Assembly (NCBI GenBank): GCA_001515945.1
Contig: LOER01000025.1
Coordinates: forward strand, 20,377-84,376
Length of the DNA stretch: 64,000 nt
Source: Desulfitibacter sp. BRH_c19
Lineage (GTDB): Bacteria; Bacillota; DSM-16504; Desulfitibacterales; Desulfitibacteraceae
Reading direction: 5' to 3'
Shown here: positions 1 through 9,133 of the stretch, in pieces
How positions within the stretch are numbered: the first letter of the stretch is position 1
How the letters are laid out: each line of letters begins with the position of its first letter
Notes under the pieces: generated by a model
Seen by the model: the letters and a program-made list of their open reading frames with translations, nothing else
Told to the model about the DNA's origin: nothing
The model's database searches: none
Program-made: the position numbers and the translations under genes

Positions 1-1
1 G

Positions 2-478
2 TTTCTGGAATATACCAAAACCCAGGAGCTTCTAAAGGAAAAAGAAGAATCTGAAAAACAAATACAAGCCCAATTTCAAAGGCTACAGGCTGACTTTGAA
101 AATTTCCGTAAAAGAACCATCAAGGAAAAAGAAGATATGAGAAGCTTGGCAGCAAGGGGTATTATGGAGGATTTGTTGCCTGTGCTTGATAATATTCATA
201 GAGCTTTAGAAGCTGGGAAACAAAAAGGGGATTTGGAGAATTTTATTCAGGGAATTGAAATGATAAACTCTCAATTCTGGGATGTACTGCAGAGTAAGGG
301 GCTAGAATGTATTGACTGCAAAGGTAAAGAATTTGACCCAGAGATTCATCAAGCAGTAATGCAAAAAGAAGTAACAGATTCAGAGGACAATATAGTTTTA
401 GATGAGGTTCAAAAGGGATATTTACTTAATGGTAAAATGATTAGACCATCCATGGTCTCAGTATCAAAAAAATGTTAG
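2..478 (+). CDS. grpE: Nucleotide exchange factor GrpE (5' truncated)
   Basis: GrpE releases ADP from DnaK and so drives the Hsp70 chaperone cycle in the cytoplasm. The frame is open from the first bases of the window, so the N-terminus lies outside it. The visible part starts in the charged long helix and contains the family signature around LQADFENFRKR, followed by the four-helix region and the C-terminal beta domain (EFDPEIHQAVM, then KGYLLNGKMIRPSMV). The first in-frame ATG at 137 is internal to the conserved helix and is not the true start. The stop is 12 bases ahead of dnaK, which fits the usual hrcA-grpE-dnaK-dnaJ operon. hrcA would be expected just outside the window. Confidence 0.95.
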   Translation, partial: FLEYTKTQELLKEKEESEKQIQAQFQRLQADFENFRKRTIKEKEDMRSLAARGIMEDLLPVLDNIHRALEAGKQKGDLENFIQGIEMINSQFWDVLQSKGLECIDCKGKEFDPEIHQAVMQKEVTDSEDNIVLDEVQKGYLLNGKMIRPSMVSVSKKC

Positions 479-490
479 GAGGCATATATT

Positions 491-2332
491 ATGAGTAAAG
501 TTATAGGTATTGATTTAGGAACAACAAATTCCTGCTTGGCCGTAATGGAAGGTGGGGAAGCTGTAGTTATACCAAATGCAGAGGGTAATAGAACTACACC
601 ATCGGTTGTTGGTATAACAAAGGATGGGGAAAGATTAGTTGGTGAGGTTGCTAAGAGACAAGCAATTACTAGTCCTGATAGGACAGTCCTATCAATTAAA
701 AGACAGATGGGTACAGATTATAAAGTAGATATTGCGGATAAAAAATATACACCACAAGAAATTTCAGCTATGATCTTGCAGAAGCTTAAAACAGATGCAG
801 AAAACTATCTTGGGGAAAAGGTGACTCAAGCAGTTATTACTGTTCCAGCTTATTTCTCAGATAGTCAGCGTCAAGCTACTAAAGATGCAGGTAAAATTGC
901 AGGCCTAGAAGTGTTGAGGATTATCAATGAGCCAACTGCAGCTGCCCTAGCTTATGGCCTTGAAAAGGGTGAAGATCAGACAATACTAGTTTTTGACCTT
1001 GGAGGAGGAACTTTTGATGTTTCTATCCTTGAATTAGGAGAAGGAGTATTTGAGGTTAAGGCAACTAGTGGTAATAACCGTCTAGGTGGAGATGACTTTG
1101 ATGATAAGGTTATTGAATATCTTGTTGCAGAATTTAAAAAGCAAACAGGCATTGACCTAAGCAAAGATAAAATGGCTGTACAGAGACTAAAAGAAGCAGC
1201 AGAAAAGGCTAAAAGGGAATTATCTAGTGTAACCCAAAGCAACATTAATCTACCATTTATAACAGCTACAGCTGAAGGACCACAACACCTAGATATCACC
1301 TTGACCCGTGCAAAGTTTGATGAGTTAACAGCTGATCTTGTAGAAAAGACTATAGGGCCAACTAAGCAAGCCCTATCTGATGCTGGGCTGTCAGCTAAAG
1401 ATATTCATAGGGTAATTTTAGTGGGTGGTTCCACGAGGATTCCAGCAGTACAAGAAGCGATTAAAGGCATTCTTGGTAAAGATCCCCATAAGGGTGTTAA
1501 TCCTGATGAATGTGTAGCATTAGGTGCAGCAATCCAAGCAGGAGTATTAGCAGGAGAGGTCAAGGATGTATTATTGCTAGATGTTACTCCCCTTTCGTTA
1601 GGCATAGAGACTTTAGGTGGAGTATTCACCAAGCTAATTGAAAGAAACACTACTATTCCTACTTCTAAGAGTCAAATTTTCTCAACTGCAGCAGATGGCC
1701 AGACAAGTGTAGATATTCATGTGCTTCAGGGTGAAAGGGAAATGGCAACATATAATAAAACCATGGGGAGGTTCCAATTGTCTGGAATTCCACCTGCTCC
1801 AAGGGGTGTGCCACAAATTGAAGTTAAATTTGACATAGATGCCAATGGAATAGTGCATGTTTCAGCTAAAGATTTAGGTACAGGTAAACAGCAGGAGATA
1901 ACAATTAAAGCAACTGGCGGCTTGGCTGATGAAGACATTAACCAAATGGTAGAAGATGCAGAAAAACATGCTGAAGAAGATAAGAAATTGAAAGAAAAGG
2001 TAGAAGCTAAGAACCAAGCTGATTCTGCAATTTACCAAGCTGAAAAAACAATCAAAGAATCAGAAGGTAAAATTGACAAAGAAGATGTTGATAATATAGA
2101 AAAGGCTAAAAATGAGTTGCAAGAAGCAGTTAAATCAGATAATGTAGAAGATATAAAGAGTAAAACAGAAGCATTATCACAAGCCATATATACAGTATCA
2201 ACAAAAATGTACGAAAAAGCTTCTCAGGAAAACCAGCAGGCAGAAAATCCTGAGGGTACACAAGAAGCAAAAGATGATGTTGTTGATGCAGATTATGAAG
2301 TTGTAAATGATGAAGATAAAGAAGATAAGTAA
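491..2332 (+). CDS. dnaK: Molecular chaperone DnaK (Hsp70)
   Basis: ATP-dependent chaperone that binds exposed hydrophobic peptides and works with DnaJ and GrpE. At 613 residues it has normal length. The start [19 protein letters not shown] holds the phosphate-1 loop. [13 protein letters not shown] (near residue 170) and the [10 protein letters not shown] motif (near 315) complete the actin-type ATPase. The linker [12 protein letters not shown] leads into the substrate-binding domain, and the tail is acidic ([19 protein letters not shown]), as in other DnaK proteins. The ATG follows AGGAGG with correct spacing. It is co-oriented with grpE and dnaJ; a hairpin lies between it and dnaJ. Confidence 0.98.
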   Translation: MSKVIGIDLGTTNSCLAVMEGGEAVVIPNAEGNRTTPSVVGITKDGERLVGEVAKRQAITSPDRTVLSIKRQMGTDYKVDIADKKYTPQEISAMILQKLKTDAENYLGEKVTQAVITVPAYFSDSQRQATKDAGKIAGLEVLRIINEPTAAALAYGLEKGEDQTILVFDLGGGTFDVSILELGEGVFEVKATSGNNRLGGDDFDDKVIEYLVAEFKKQTGIDLSKDKMAVQRLKEAAEKAKRELSSVTQSNINLPFITATAEGPQHLDITLTRAKFDELTADLVEKTIGPTKQALSDAGLSAKDIHRVILVGGSTRIPAVQEAIKGILGKDPHKGVNPDECVALGAAIQAGVLAGEVKDVLLLDVTPLSLGIETLGGVFTKLIERNTTIPTSKSQIFSTAADGQTSVDIHVLQGEREMATYNKTMGRFQLSGIPPAPRGVPQIEVKFDIDANGIVHVSAKDLGTGKQQEITIKATGGLADEDINQMVEDAEKHAEEDKKLKEKVEAKNQADSAIYQAEKTIKESEGKIDKEDVDNIEKAKNELQEAVKSDNVEDIKSKTEALSQAIYTVSTKMYEKASQENQQAENPEGTQEAKDDVVDADYEVVNDEDKEDK

Positions 2333-2376
2333 GATAAGAAAGATCAGGATAAGTAATATTTTTGAAAACTGAAACT

Positions 2377-2420
2377 CTAGGGGGCGCAAGTCTACAGCCC
2401 CCTGGATTTATTTCATTTTC
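2377..2420 (+). terminator. Hairpin between dnaK and dnaJ, probable (partial) terminator
   Basis: A 9-bp GC-rich stem is formed by CTAGGGGGC at 2377-2385 and GCCCCCTGG at 2397-2405, with an 11-base loop and a T-rich stretch after it. Its position inside the operon suggests attenuation or an RNA processing site that lowers dnaJ expression relative to dnaK. This is an inference from structure only. Confidence 0.55.
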
Positions 2421-2484
2421 AAATAGAAATTGTGCTAAGACAGTTGGTTAAATGTGAGGTAGGTTAGGGGGTTGACTTTAAAAA

Positions 2485-3612
2485 GTGAGCAAAAGAGACT
2501 ATTACGAAGTATTGGGGTTATCACGTAATGCTTCAGAAGAGGAAATAAAAAAGGCTTATAGGAAGTTGGCAAGACAATACCATCCTGACGTTAATTCAGG
2601 AGATAGTGAAGCAGAAGCTAAATTCAAAGAAGTGTCCGAGGCTTACGAAGTATTAAAGGATTCTCAAGCTAGGGCTAGATATGATCAGTTTGGTCATGCT
2701 AGTACCCAAAATGGGGGATTCGGTGGTGGTGCCGGATATGGTGAAGCTGGCGGTTTCGAAGATATATTTGATATGTTCTTTGGTGGAGGCTTTGGGGGTC
2801 AAGGTGCAAGAAGAGGTCCACAAAAGGGTTCAGATCTAAGGCTTGATTTGGAGATTACCTTAAAAGAAGCAGCCTTTGGAGTAGAAAAGGAAATTGAGCT
2901 TCCAAAATTGCAAACCTGTTCAGAATGTGAAGGTACAGGGTCAGCAGCCGGAACTTTTCCGAGTAGCTGTAAGGTTTGTAAAGGTACAGGTCAAGTGAAA
3001 TCAACTCAAAAGACCGTTCTTGGACATTTCCAAACTATCAAAACCTGTCATAATTGTCATGGTACTGGTAAGGTCGTAGAAACTCCATGTGATGCATGCT
3101 ATGGACAAGGAAGGGTTAAACAGAAAAAGAAAATTGGATTAACTATTCCAGCTGGAATTGATACAGGGTCAAGGCTTAGGGTAACTGGTGAAGGAGAACC
3201 TGGAGCTAATGGAGGACCAGAAGGGGACTTATACGTATATATAACAGTTAAGCCCCATAAATTATTTGAACGTCAAGGTGATGATATATGGTGTAATTAT
3301 CCCATTTCAATCATCCAGGCAATGCTTGGGGACGAAGTAAAAATTCCAACCTTGGATGGAGATATTAAGTTAAAAATACCTGAGGGAACTCAAACTGGGA
3401 CATCATTTAGATTAAAAGGCAAGGGAGTACAAAAGCTAAGGGGCTATGGAAGAGGAGATCAGCATGTTAGGGTAAAGGTTTCAGTACCCAAAAATCTAAA
3501 TGAAAAGCAAAAAGAGTTAATTAAGGAGTTTTCTAAAACTTTGACAAGTAATAATGATGCTGGTAGAGGTAAAGGTTTTTTTGAAAAGGTTAAAGATGCT
3601 TTCATGGGTTAA
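2485..3612 (+). CDS. dnaJ: Chaperone protein DnaJ (Hsp40)
   Basis: Co-chaperone that delivers substrates to DnaK and stimulates its ATPase. At 375 residues it is a full-length type I DnaJ: J domain with the HPD motif (YHPDV, near residue 34), a Gly/Phe-rich linker (about 75-115), four CxxCxGxG zinc repeats ([32 protein letters not shown]) between about 148 and 210, and the C-terminal beta domains. The start is GTG at 2485 behind an AGGGGG ribosome binding site. It belongs to the grpE-dnaK-dnaJ operon. Confidence 0.97.
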   Translation: MSKRDYYEVLGLSRNASEEEIKKAYRKLARQYHPDVNSGDSEAEAKFKEVSEAYEVLKDSQARARYDQFGHASTQNGGFGGGAGYGEAGGFEDIFDMFFGGGFGGQGARRGPQKGSDLRLDLEITLKEAAFGVEKEIELPKLQTCSECEGTGSAAGTFPSSCKVCKGTGQVKSTQKTVLGHFQTIKTCHNCHGTGKVVETPCDACYGQGRVKQKKKIGLTIPAGIDTGSRLRVTGEGEPGANGGPEGDLYVYITVKPHKLFERQGDDIWCNYPISIIQAMLGDEVKIPTLDGDIKLKIPEGTQTGTSFRLKGKGVQKLRGYGRGDQHVRVKVSVPKNLNEKQKELIKEFSKTLTSNNDAGRGKGFFEKVKDAFMG

Positions 3613-3638
3613 GTTTTCTTACGAAAAGGGGTATGTAA

Positions 3639-4571
3639 ATGCATTGGCAGGAGATTTCTGTTACTACAACTGAGGTAATGGAGGAATCGGTGACTAATCT
3701 GTTTTATGAGGTAGGAGCTGGAGGGGTTGTAATTGAAGACCCAAACTTAATAAACCGATATGTACAAGAAGATATATGGGATGCCCATGAGTTTCCTATG
3801 GAGATTGTGGAGGCTGAACATGTGGTTGTCAAAGGTTACCTGCCAGTTGATGAGAAACTCCCCCTTCTTTTAGAACAATTTAATGGAGCATTGGCAGCTC
3901 TAAGTGGTTTTTTTGAAGACTTTTATGCCGATGTAAGCCTTAGTAGATTACAAGAAGAGGATTGGGCTAACTCATGGAAGGAATACTATAAGCCTCAAAA
4001 GATAAGTGAAAGGATAGTGGTTGTGCCAGGGTGGGAAGATTATACACCTGAAGAGGGGGAAATAATCGTAAAGCTAGACCCTGGCATGGCATTTGGTACA
4101 GGTAATCACCCAACTACTATGATGTGTATAAAAACTGTGGAAAAATATCTGCAACCTGGTTGGAGTATAGCGGATATTGGTACTGGTTCAGGAATAATAG
4201 CCATTTCAGCAGCAAAATTGGGTGCAGGTAGTGTAAATGCTGTGGATCTTGATACACTAGCAGTAAGGATTGCAAAAATTAATGTAAAAAGGAACCTGGT
4301 TCAGGATGTAGTTGAGGTAAGCCAGGGAAATCTACTTCAGACAATTCCTAATAAATTTCAGATGATAGTGGCAAATATAATAGCAGATGTAATAATTGAA
4401 ATGGCAGAAGATGCTTATGATAAACTTGAAGCCTCCGGAATATTTATTGCTTCAGGTATTATTGAAGATAGGCAGGATGGAGTAATAAATAAGCTCCAAG
4501 GAGTAGGTTTTAAGTTAGTTGAAGTTATTACAGACAATGCTTGGAGAGGGATTGTCGCAACTAAAGGGTGA
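3639..4571 (+). CDS. prmA: Ribosomal protein L11 methyltransferase
   Basis: SAM-dependent enzyme that methylates ribosomal protein L11. The 310-residue protein has the N-terminal substrate-recognition domain and a class I methyltransferase domain with motif I at DIGTGSGIIAISAAKLGA, followed by the acidic motif AVDLD, and the VANIIADV motif that takes the place of the usual NPPY. The ATG is preceded by AAAGGGG. It sits between dnaJ and rsmE, the common order in Bacillota. The stop codon forms part of the ribosome binding site of rsmE, so the two are probably translationally coupled. Confidence 0.95.
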   Translation: MHWQEISVTTTEVMEESVTNLFYEVGAGGVVIEDPNLINRYVQEDIWDAHEFPMEIVEAEHVVVKGYLPVDEKLPLLLEQFNGALAALSGFFEDFYADVSLSRLQEEDWANSWKEYYKPQKISERIVVVPGWEDYTPEEGEIIVKLDPGMAFGTGNHPTTMMCIKTVEKYLQPGWSIADIGTGSGIIAISAAKLGAGSVNAVDLDTLAVRIAKINVKRNLVQDVVEVSQGNLLQTIPNKFQMIVANIIADVIIEMAEDAYDKLEASGIFIASGIIEDRQDGVINKLQGVGFKLVEVITDNAWRGIVATKG

Positions 4572-4578
4572 TGATTAT

Positions 4579-5343
4579 TTGTACCAGTTTCATATTCCCA
4601 AAGTATTAACAAGTGCAACTGATGACTTAAAGAACAATAAAATGGAAATATTAGGGGAAGAAGCTCATCATATTGCTAATGTACTGCGCCTTAAAGAAGG
4701 TGCTATTGTAGGTTTATTTGACGGAATTGGCAATAAAGCTACTGGTGTTCTAATTGATGTCGATCATGATAGAATACTGGTAGAATTACATAAAGAAAAA
4801 ATGGCAAATACAGAACCACCAATAGAAGTCACCCTATATCAGTCTTTACCGAAGAAGGAGAAGCTTGAGCTAATTATCCAAAAAGCTACTGAGTTAGGTG
4901 TGAAAAACATTGTTCCTATTATAACCAGAAGAACAATTGTACATATTGATAACCAAAAGGTCAAGAAGAAAGTGGAGCGTTGGAATAAAATTGCCCAGGA
5001 GGCTTGCAAACAATCAGGCAGGGCATATATTCCGAAAGTTAGCGAACCGATAAGCTATAAAAGCATATTTTCTCAATTAAACTCACAGCTTATTCTAATA
5101 CCTTATGAGGCAGAGGAAAAGAGAGGTTTGCGCCAGGTATTGAAGTCTTTCAAGACATCAATACCTAAAAGTGTTGGTTTTTTTATAGGGCCCGAAGGGG
5201 GCTGGGACAAAGATGAAATTCAAATGGCTCTGGATAATGGTGTTCATCCGGTTACTTTGGGACCGAGGATACTTAGAACTGAAACTGCCAGCCTTGCAGT
5301 TTTGACTATGATACTATATGAACTGGGTGATTTAGGAGGCTAA
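4579..5343 (+). CDS. rsmE: 16S rRNA (uracil(1498)-N(3))-methyltransferase RsmE
   Basis: SPOUT-class methyltransferase that modifies U1498 of 16S rRNA. The start chosen is TTG at 4579: it has AAGGGTGA at 4564-4571 seven bases upstream and gives a 254-residue protein of family length. An in-frame ATG at 4519 lies inside prmA and would add 20 residues that do not look like the family. The N-terminal PUA-like part (EEAHHIANVLRLKEG) is followed by the SPOUT knot with GFFIGPEGGWDKDE and LGPRILRTETA, the SAM-binding signatures. It overlaps no neighbour with this start and lies three bases from mtaB. Confidence 0.93.
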   Translation: MYQFHIPKVLTSATDDLKNNKMEILGEEAHHIANVLRLKEGAIVGLFDGIGNKATGVLIDVDHDRILVELHKEKMANTEPPIEVTLYQSLPKKEKLELIIQKATELGVKNIVPIITRRTIVHIDNQKVKKKVERWNKIAQEACKQSGRAYIPKVSEPISYKSIFSQLNSQLILIPYEAEEKRGLRQVLKSFKTSIPKSVGFFIGPEGGWDKDEIQMALDNGVHPVTLGPRILRTETASLAVLTMILYELGDLGG

Positions 5344-5346
5344 ATT

Positions 5347-6648
5347 GTGGACAAAAAGGTTGCAGTACATGTTCTTGGGTGTAAGGTAAACCAGTACGAA
5401 GTAGAAGGTATTAAAGAATTATTTAAAGAAAAGGGTTATGAAATAGTTGATTTTGCTGAAAAGGCAGATGTTTATTTGATTCACACTTGTACAGTAACCC
5501 ATCTAGGTGACAGAAAATCGCGACAGTTTATCAGAAAAGCAGTAAAAAATAATCCAAAGGCAATTGTTGCAGTAACAGGTTGTTATGCCCAGGTTTCTCC
5601 CAAGGAAGTGGAAGAAATAGAAGGTGTGGATATTGTATTAGGTACTAAAGATAGAAGAAAAATAGTGGAGATAGTAGAAAACGCTCAGAAAGGAAATCAA
5701 TTAAAGTTCATAGCTGATAGTAACAGTAATAGAGAATTCGAAGAATTACCTATTTTCAAACCATCCAGGGCTAGGGCCTTTTTGAAAATTCAGGAAGGAT
5801 GTGATAGGTTTTGTACTTATTGCATTGTACCCTATGCTAGGGGGCCAGTAAAAAGCAGAGATTTTAATAATACAATTGCAGAAATTCAGCAACTTGTGGC
5901 TAATGGATTTCAAGAAATTGTATTAACAGGAGTACATCTAGGTACTTATGGTAAGGATTTAACAGATAGTAAGAATTTATTTTATTTAATTAATGAACTT
6001 GTTAAGATCGATAAGCTAAAGAGGCTTAGAATAAGTTCACTTGATCCTGATGACATTAGTTTAGATTTACTGAACCTGATGACTCAAAATGAAAAGATTT
6101 GTTCCCATTACCACATTCCCCTACAGAGTGGAGATGAATTCATACTTAAAAAGATGGGAAGAAGATATACTTTGGATCATTACAGAAAACTAGTGAAAGA
6201 CATTAGGGCTAAAAGACCAGATGCAGCATTTACAACGGATGTAATAGTGGGTTTTCCTGGAGAGACAGAAGATCATTTTACTAATTCTGCAGAATTTATT
6301 AAGGAAATAGGTTTTGCTGATCTGCATGTTTTCAAATATTCTCCTAGAAAAGGCACACCTGCTGCAGATTATTCTAACCAGGTGCCATCAGAGATTAAAA
6401 CACTAAGAAGTAGCCATCTAATGAAATTATCCTATGAGTTGTGGAAACAATATGCAGGCAAATTTTTGGGTAAAGAAGGCCAAGTTCTAGTTGAAAATTT
6501 ATCAAATAATAGCTGGGAAGGTCATACTGACAATTACTTAAAGACAAAGTTTGAAAAAAGTTTACAGCAGGATATAACTGGAGAAATTGTAACAGTTAAG
6601 CTAGAAAAAATTGGAGAAAACAAAGAAGTATATGCAAAGCTTATTTGA
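5347..6648 (+). CDS. mtaB: tRNA t6A37 methylthiotransferase MtaB
   Basis: Radical SAM enzyme that converts t6A at position 37 of ANN-decoding tRNAs to ms2t6A. The 433 residues comprise the N-terminal UPF0004 domain with cluster cysteines C12, C48 and C79, the radical SAM core with C152, C156 and C159 (GCDRFCTYC), and a C-terminal TRAM domain for tRNA binding. The start is GTG at 5347, eight bases after AGGAGG. The gene order prmA-rsmE-mtaB-hinT-rpsU matches that of many Bacillota. The related enzyme MiaB was considered; the dnaJ-prmA neighbourhood and the short N-terminus favour MtaB. Confidence 0.93.
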   Translation: MDKKVAVHVLGCKVNQYEVEGIKELFKEKGYEIVDFAEKADVYLIHTCTVTHLGDRKSRQFIRKAVKNNPKAIVAVTGCYAQVSPKEVEEIEGVDIVLGTKDRRKIVEIVENAQKGNQLKFIADSNSNREFEELPIFKPSRARAFLKIQEGCDRFCTYCIVPYARGPVKSRDFNNTIAEIQQLVANGFQEIVLTGVHLGTYGKDLTDSKNLFYLINELVKIDKLKRLRISSLDPDDISLDLLNLMTQNEKICSHYHIPLQSGDEFILKKMGRRYTLDHYRKLVKDIRAKRPDAAFTTDVIVGFPGETEDHFTNSAEFIKEIGFADLHVFKYSPRKGTPAADYSNQVPSEIKTLRSSHLMKLSYELWKQYAGKFLGKEGQVLVENLSNNSWEGHTDNYLKTKFEKSLQQDITGEIVTVKLEKIGENKEVYAKLI

Positions 6649-6654
6649 ATTGGG

Positions 6655-6710
6655 TTCTAGAATTCAAACAAAGGGATTCTGCCTTCCGAATTGAATTCTG
6701 ACTTCTGACA
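6655..6710 (+). repeat. Intergenic GAATTC/TTCTGA repeat, copy 1
   Basis: The mtaB-hinT gap contains repeated TTCT(A)GAATTC and GAATTCTGACTTCTGAC words. Similar words recur at 18091-18178 and 24236-24252. Only a degenerate copy is present here. It is probably a decayed dispersed palindromic repeat. Confidence 0.45.
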
Positions 6711-6726
6711 AGGGAGGTGATACTTG

Positions 6727-7068
6727 ATGTCTGATTGTATATTTTGTAAAATTATAAATAAAGAGATACCAAGTACAATCGTATACGAAGATGAAGATGT
6801 TTTGGCTTTTAATGATGTAAACCCACAAGCACCAGTACATATACTAATTATTCCTAAAAAGCATATTTCTGATATGACTGAGGTTACAGAACAAGATCTT
6901 GGGATTATTGGAAAAATACATCTGGTTGCAATTAAACTTGCCAATGAAAAATGCTTTGCAGATCAAGGCTTTAGGTTGGTAAATAACTGTAAAGAAGATG
7001 GAGGGCAAGTGGTTTTTCATCTCCACTATCATTTAATGGCCGGCAAAAAACTTCCTGTGTGTACCTAG
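6727..7068 (+). CDS. hinT: HIT-family purine nucleotide phosphoramidase HinT
   Basis: Histidine triad protein that hydrolyses adenosine phosphoramidates and acyl-adenylates. It has 113 residues, full length for the family. The catalytic HxHxH triad is H98-L-H100-Y-H102 near the C-terminus. The N-terminal CxxC (C4, C7, in DCIFCKI) with further histidines is the zinc site seen in many members. ATG 6727 has AGGGAGGTGA six bases upstream; the TTG three bases earlier is too close to that site. It stands between mtaB and rpsU as in related genomes. Confidence 0.95.
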   Translation: MSDCIFCKIINKEIPSTIVYEDEDVLAFNDVNPQAPVHILIIPKKHISDMTEVTEQDLGIIGKIHLVAIKLANEKCFADQGFRLVNNCKEDGGQVVFHLHYHLMAGKKLPVCT

Positions 7069-7070
7069 GG

Positions 7071-7100
7071 TTGACGTTGGCAAAAATAGTATAGTATAAT
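7071..7100 (+). promoter_or_regulatory. Sigma-A-type promoter of rpsU
   Basis: TTGACG at 7071-7076 and a perfect TATAAT at 7095-7100 are separated by 18 bases. It starts directly after the hinT stop and lies about 75 bases ahead of rpsU, so it can give rpsU its own strong transcript. Confidence 0.75.
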
Positions 7101-7174
7101 TGCTATGTTAGTCTGCTTTGTCATTTTCTTTTTATTTACGTTAATGGTTAGTTGTGGAGGGAGGGATATGGAGA

Positions 7175-7351
7175 TTGAGCGAAGTTAAAGTTGGTAAAAA
7201 TGAAACTCTAGATAGTGCGCTCCGCCGTTTTAAAAGAAACTGCCAAAAAGCAGGAGTATTGTCTGAGGTGCGTAAAAGAGAGCACTTCGAAAAGCCAAGT
7301 GTGAAACGTAAGAAAAAATCCGAAGCTGCTAGAAAAAGAAAATTTAAATAG
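7175..7351 (+). CDS. rpsU: 30S ribosomal protein S21
   Basis: Small basic protein of the 30S subunit. The product is 58 residues and carries the complete S21 signature ([20 protein letters not shown] near the start and a Lys/Arg-rich tail [13 protein letters not shown]). The start is TTG at 7175: the GGAGGGAGGG at 7156-7165 is its ribosome binding site. A GTG at 7154 lies ahead of that site and would add residues not found in S21. It has its own promoter at 7071. Confidence 0.96.
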   Translation: MSEVKVGKNETLDSALRRFKRNCQKAGVLSEVRKREHFEKPSVKRKKKSEAARKRKFK

Positions 7352-7520
7352 TAAATCTGTATGTTCTTCGACCCTCCTCGACATCTTAGCGATTGCTAAA
7401 CGTATTGGACATGATTAATCGCAAGTAACGGGTAAGGGATGTATGTAAGTTTAAATCGGAATCAAGCTAATCATAATTCATGATGGTAAAGCAGGAAAAT
7501 TTAATTCAGCAAAGTTAAGA

Positions 7521-7556
7521 AATAGCCTGGTAATAATTATACTGGGCTATTTTTTC
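7521..7556 (+). terminator. Rho-independent terminator after rpsU
   Basis: AATAGCC at 7521-7527 pairs with GGCTATT at 7545-7551, followed by a run of T. It lies about 170 bases after rpsU and ahead of nfeD. Between the rpsU stop and this hairpin I see no gene. Confidence 0.7.
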
Positions 7557-7635
7557 AAAAAACCAGATCAGTTTTATTAAAAAATGTACATTTAATAACA
7601 GCTACAGGAAAATAATATTACCGGAGGGATAAAAT

Positions 7636-8949
7636 ATGAAAAATATATTCAAAGTTGGTTGGGTTCTTTGTGTTATTCTTATATTAATCTCTAGTTTTCC
7701 CATACTGGCACAAGAAACTTCTCCGGTATACATAGTGCCAGTTAAAGGGACTATAGATGGTGGAACCCAGACATTTATTAACAGAGCATATGATGAAGCT
7801 GCAGAGAATAATGCCGCTGTTGTCTTGCTGGAAATAGATACTCCAGGAGGACTTGTGTGGTCAGCAGTTGAAATAAGAAATACCATACATCGATCTCAAA
7901 TACCCACCATAGCGTATGTTGAAGAAGGTGCAATTTCAGCTGGAGCTTTAATTGCATTGGTATCCGATACTCTTGTTATGGCTCCCGGTAGCACCATGGG
8001 AGCAGCAGAACCCCAAGTAGGTGGCGAATTAGCTGATGCTAAGACATTATCATACTGGGTTGGACAGTTAGAGGCAGCAGCAGAGGAAAATGGAAGAGAT
8101 GAGCTTATTGCAAGGGCAATGGCAGATGCCGAATTGGAAATACCCGGTGTTGTAGAAAAAGGGGAATTACTAACATTGACTCCCCAAAGAGCCTTAGAAC
8201 TTGGAATGATTGATGATATATTGCCTAGCCGTCAGGATGTTCTTGAGCAATATGGCTATGCAGATAATCCTACAGTAGAATTAGAACCTGAGTTTGCTGA
8301 ATTGTTTGTTCGCTGGATTACCAATCCTTATTTTAGTACATTCTTATTAACTATTGGAATTGCAGGTCTTGTTTTGGAAATATTCACCGTAGGATTTGGA
8401 GTAGCAGGTACAATAGGATTGGCTTCATTAAGTTTATATTTCATGGGTCATATTTTAGCAGGAATAACAGGGTTTGAAGCAGTTCTCTTGTTTATTCTTG
8501 GGGTTATTCTTTTAGCTGTAGAAGCGTTAATTATTCCTGGCTTTGGTTTAGCTGGTATTGGAGGAGTTATAGCACTAATCGCAGGCATCATTATTGCTTC
8601 CCCTACAGTTAACCATGGAGTTACATCCCTTGTAGTAGCAATAATAGGAACAGGTATCTTACTAGCTATAAGTGTGAAATTCTTGCCGACTAGGAATGTA
8701 TGGAAACGGTTAATACTAGGTGATAGACAGGTGAGCGAAGAAGGCTATAATGCACCTACCATTGAACTGAAAGATCTTATAGGTTTAGAAGGTGTAGCCT
8801 TGTCACCACTACGCCCATCAGGCGCTGTGAAAATTGGTGATAAAAGAGTAGATGTGGTTACTGAAGGTGGTTTTATTCCTTCGGGTTCAACGGTAAAGAT
8901 AATCAGAGTAGAAGGAACCAGAGTTATTGTCGATAGACAGGATTCTTAG
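7636..8949 (+). CDS. nfeD: NfeD1b-type membrane-bound serine protease
   Basis: Membrane protein of the NfeD family, which acts together with flotillins in membrane organisation. The 437 residues comprise a signal peptide (about 1-25), a ClpP/crotonase-fold protease domain with nucleophile S101 in GAISAGAL and a candidate general-base lysine K136, four to five membrane segments (about 225-345) and a C-terminal OB-fold domain (about 365-435). The next gene is floA, the standard partner. The last codons and the stop (RQDS) fall in the left end of an intergenic repeat (8937-9114), so the C-terminal tail may have been rewritten by that insertion. Confidence 0.93.
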   Translation: MKNIFKVGWVLCVILILISSFPILAQETSPVYIVPVKGTIDGGTQTFINRAYDEAAENNAAVVLLEIDTPGGLVWSAVEIRNTIHRSQIPTIAYVEEGAISAGALIALVSDTLVMAPGSTMGAAEPQVGGELADAKTLSYWVGQLEAAAEENGRDELIARAMADAELEIPGVVEKGELLTLTPQRALELGMIDDILPSRQDVLEQYGYADNPTVELEPEFAELFVRWITNPYFSTFLLTIGIAGLVLEIFTVGFGVAGTIGLASLSLYFMGHILAGITGFEAVLLFILGVILLAVEALIIPGFGLAGIGGVIALIAGIIIASPTVNHGVTSLVVAIIGTGILLAISVKFLPTRNVWKRLILGDRQVSEEGYNAPTIELKDLIGLEGVALSPLRPSGAVKIGDKRVDVVTEGGFIPSGSTVKIIRVEGTRVIVDRQDS

Positions 8950-9114
8950 CGTCAGATGGAGGTTTCCATACATCTGCGGTTAGAAACCGTTATCCACGCT
9001 AGTAACACTTATGAACTTGTTCATTAGTGTTCAGTATGTGCATAGCTGGATGTACCGCCACTTAGTCAGATTTATGTCTTAGGGGCGGTAGTCATTGGGC
9101 AAACAGGATTCTTA
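8937..9114 (+). repeat. Dispersed structured repeat, copy A (between nfeD and floA)
   Basis: This copy shares with the others the left end ACAGGATTCTTA, a TCAGRTGGAG word, the GAAACCGTTATCC block, CATAGCTG and the right end GGCGGTAGTCATYGG. It is bounded by perfect 12-bp direct repeats ACAGGATTCTTA at 8937-8948 and 9103-9114. The left one supplies the last codons and stop of nfeD. The middle differs from the other copies, including a hairpin around AACACTTATGAAC / GTTCATTAGTGTT. Confidence 0.75.
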
Positions 9115-9133
9115 AATTTAGGAGGTATATATT

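Noticed and set aside
976..1299. Minus-strand open frame within dnaK
   Set aside because: It is an antisense shadow of a highly conserved gene with no independent features. The same holds for the other reverse frames inside glyS, ppdK, rpoD and the tad genes.
4519..4578. N-terminal extension of rsmE to an ATG inside prmA
   Set aside because: The added residues are not part of the family, and the TTG at 4579 has a well-placed ribosome binding site.
8941..9110. A small protein gene between nfeD and floA
   Set aside because: No frame with a ribosome binding site exists; the segment is repeat copy A.
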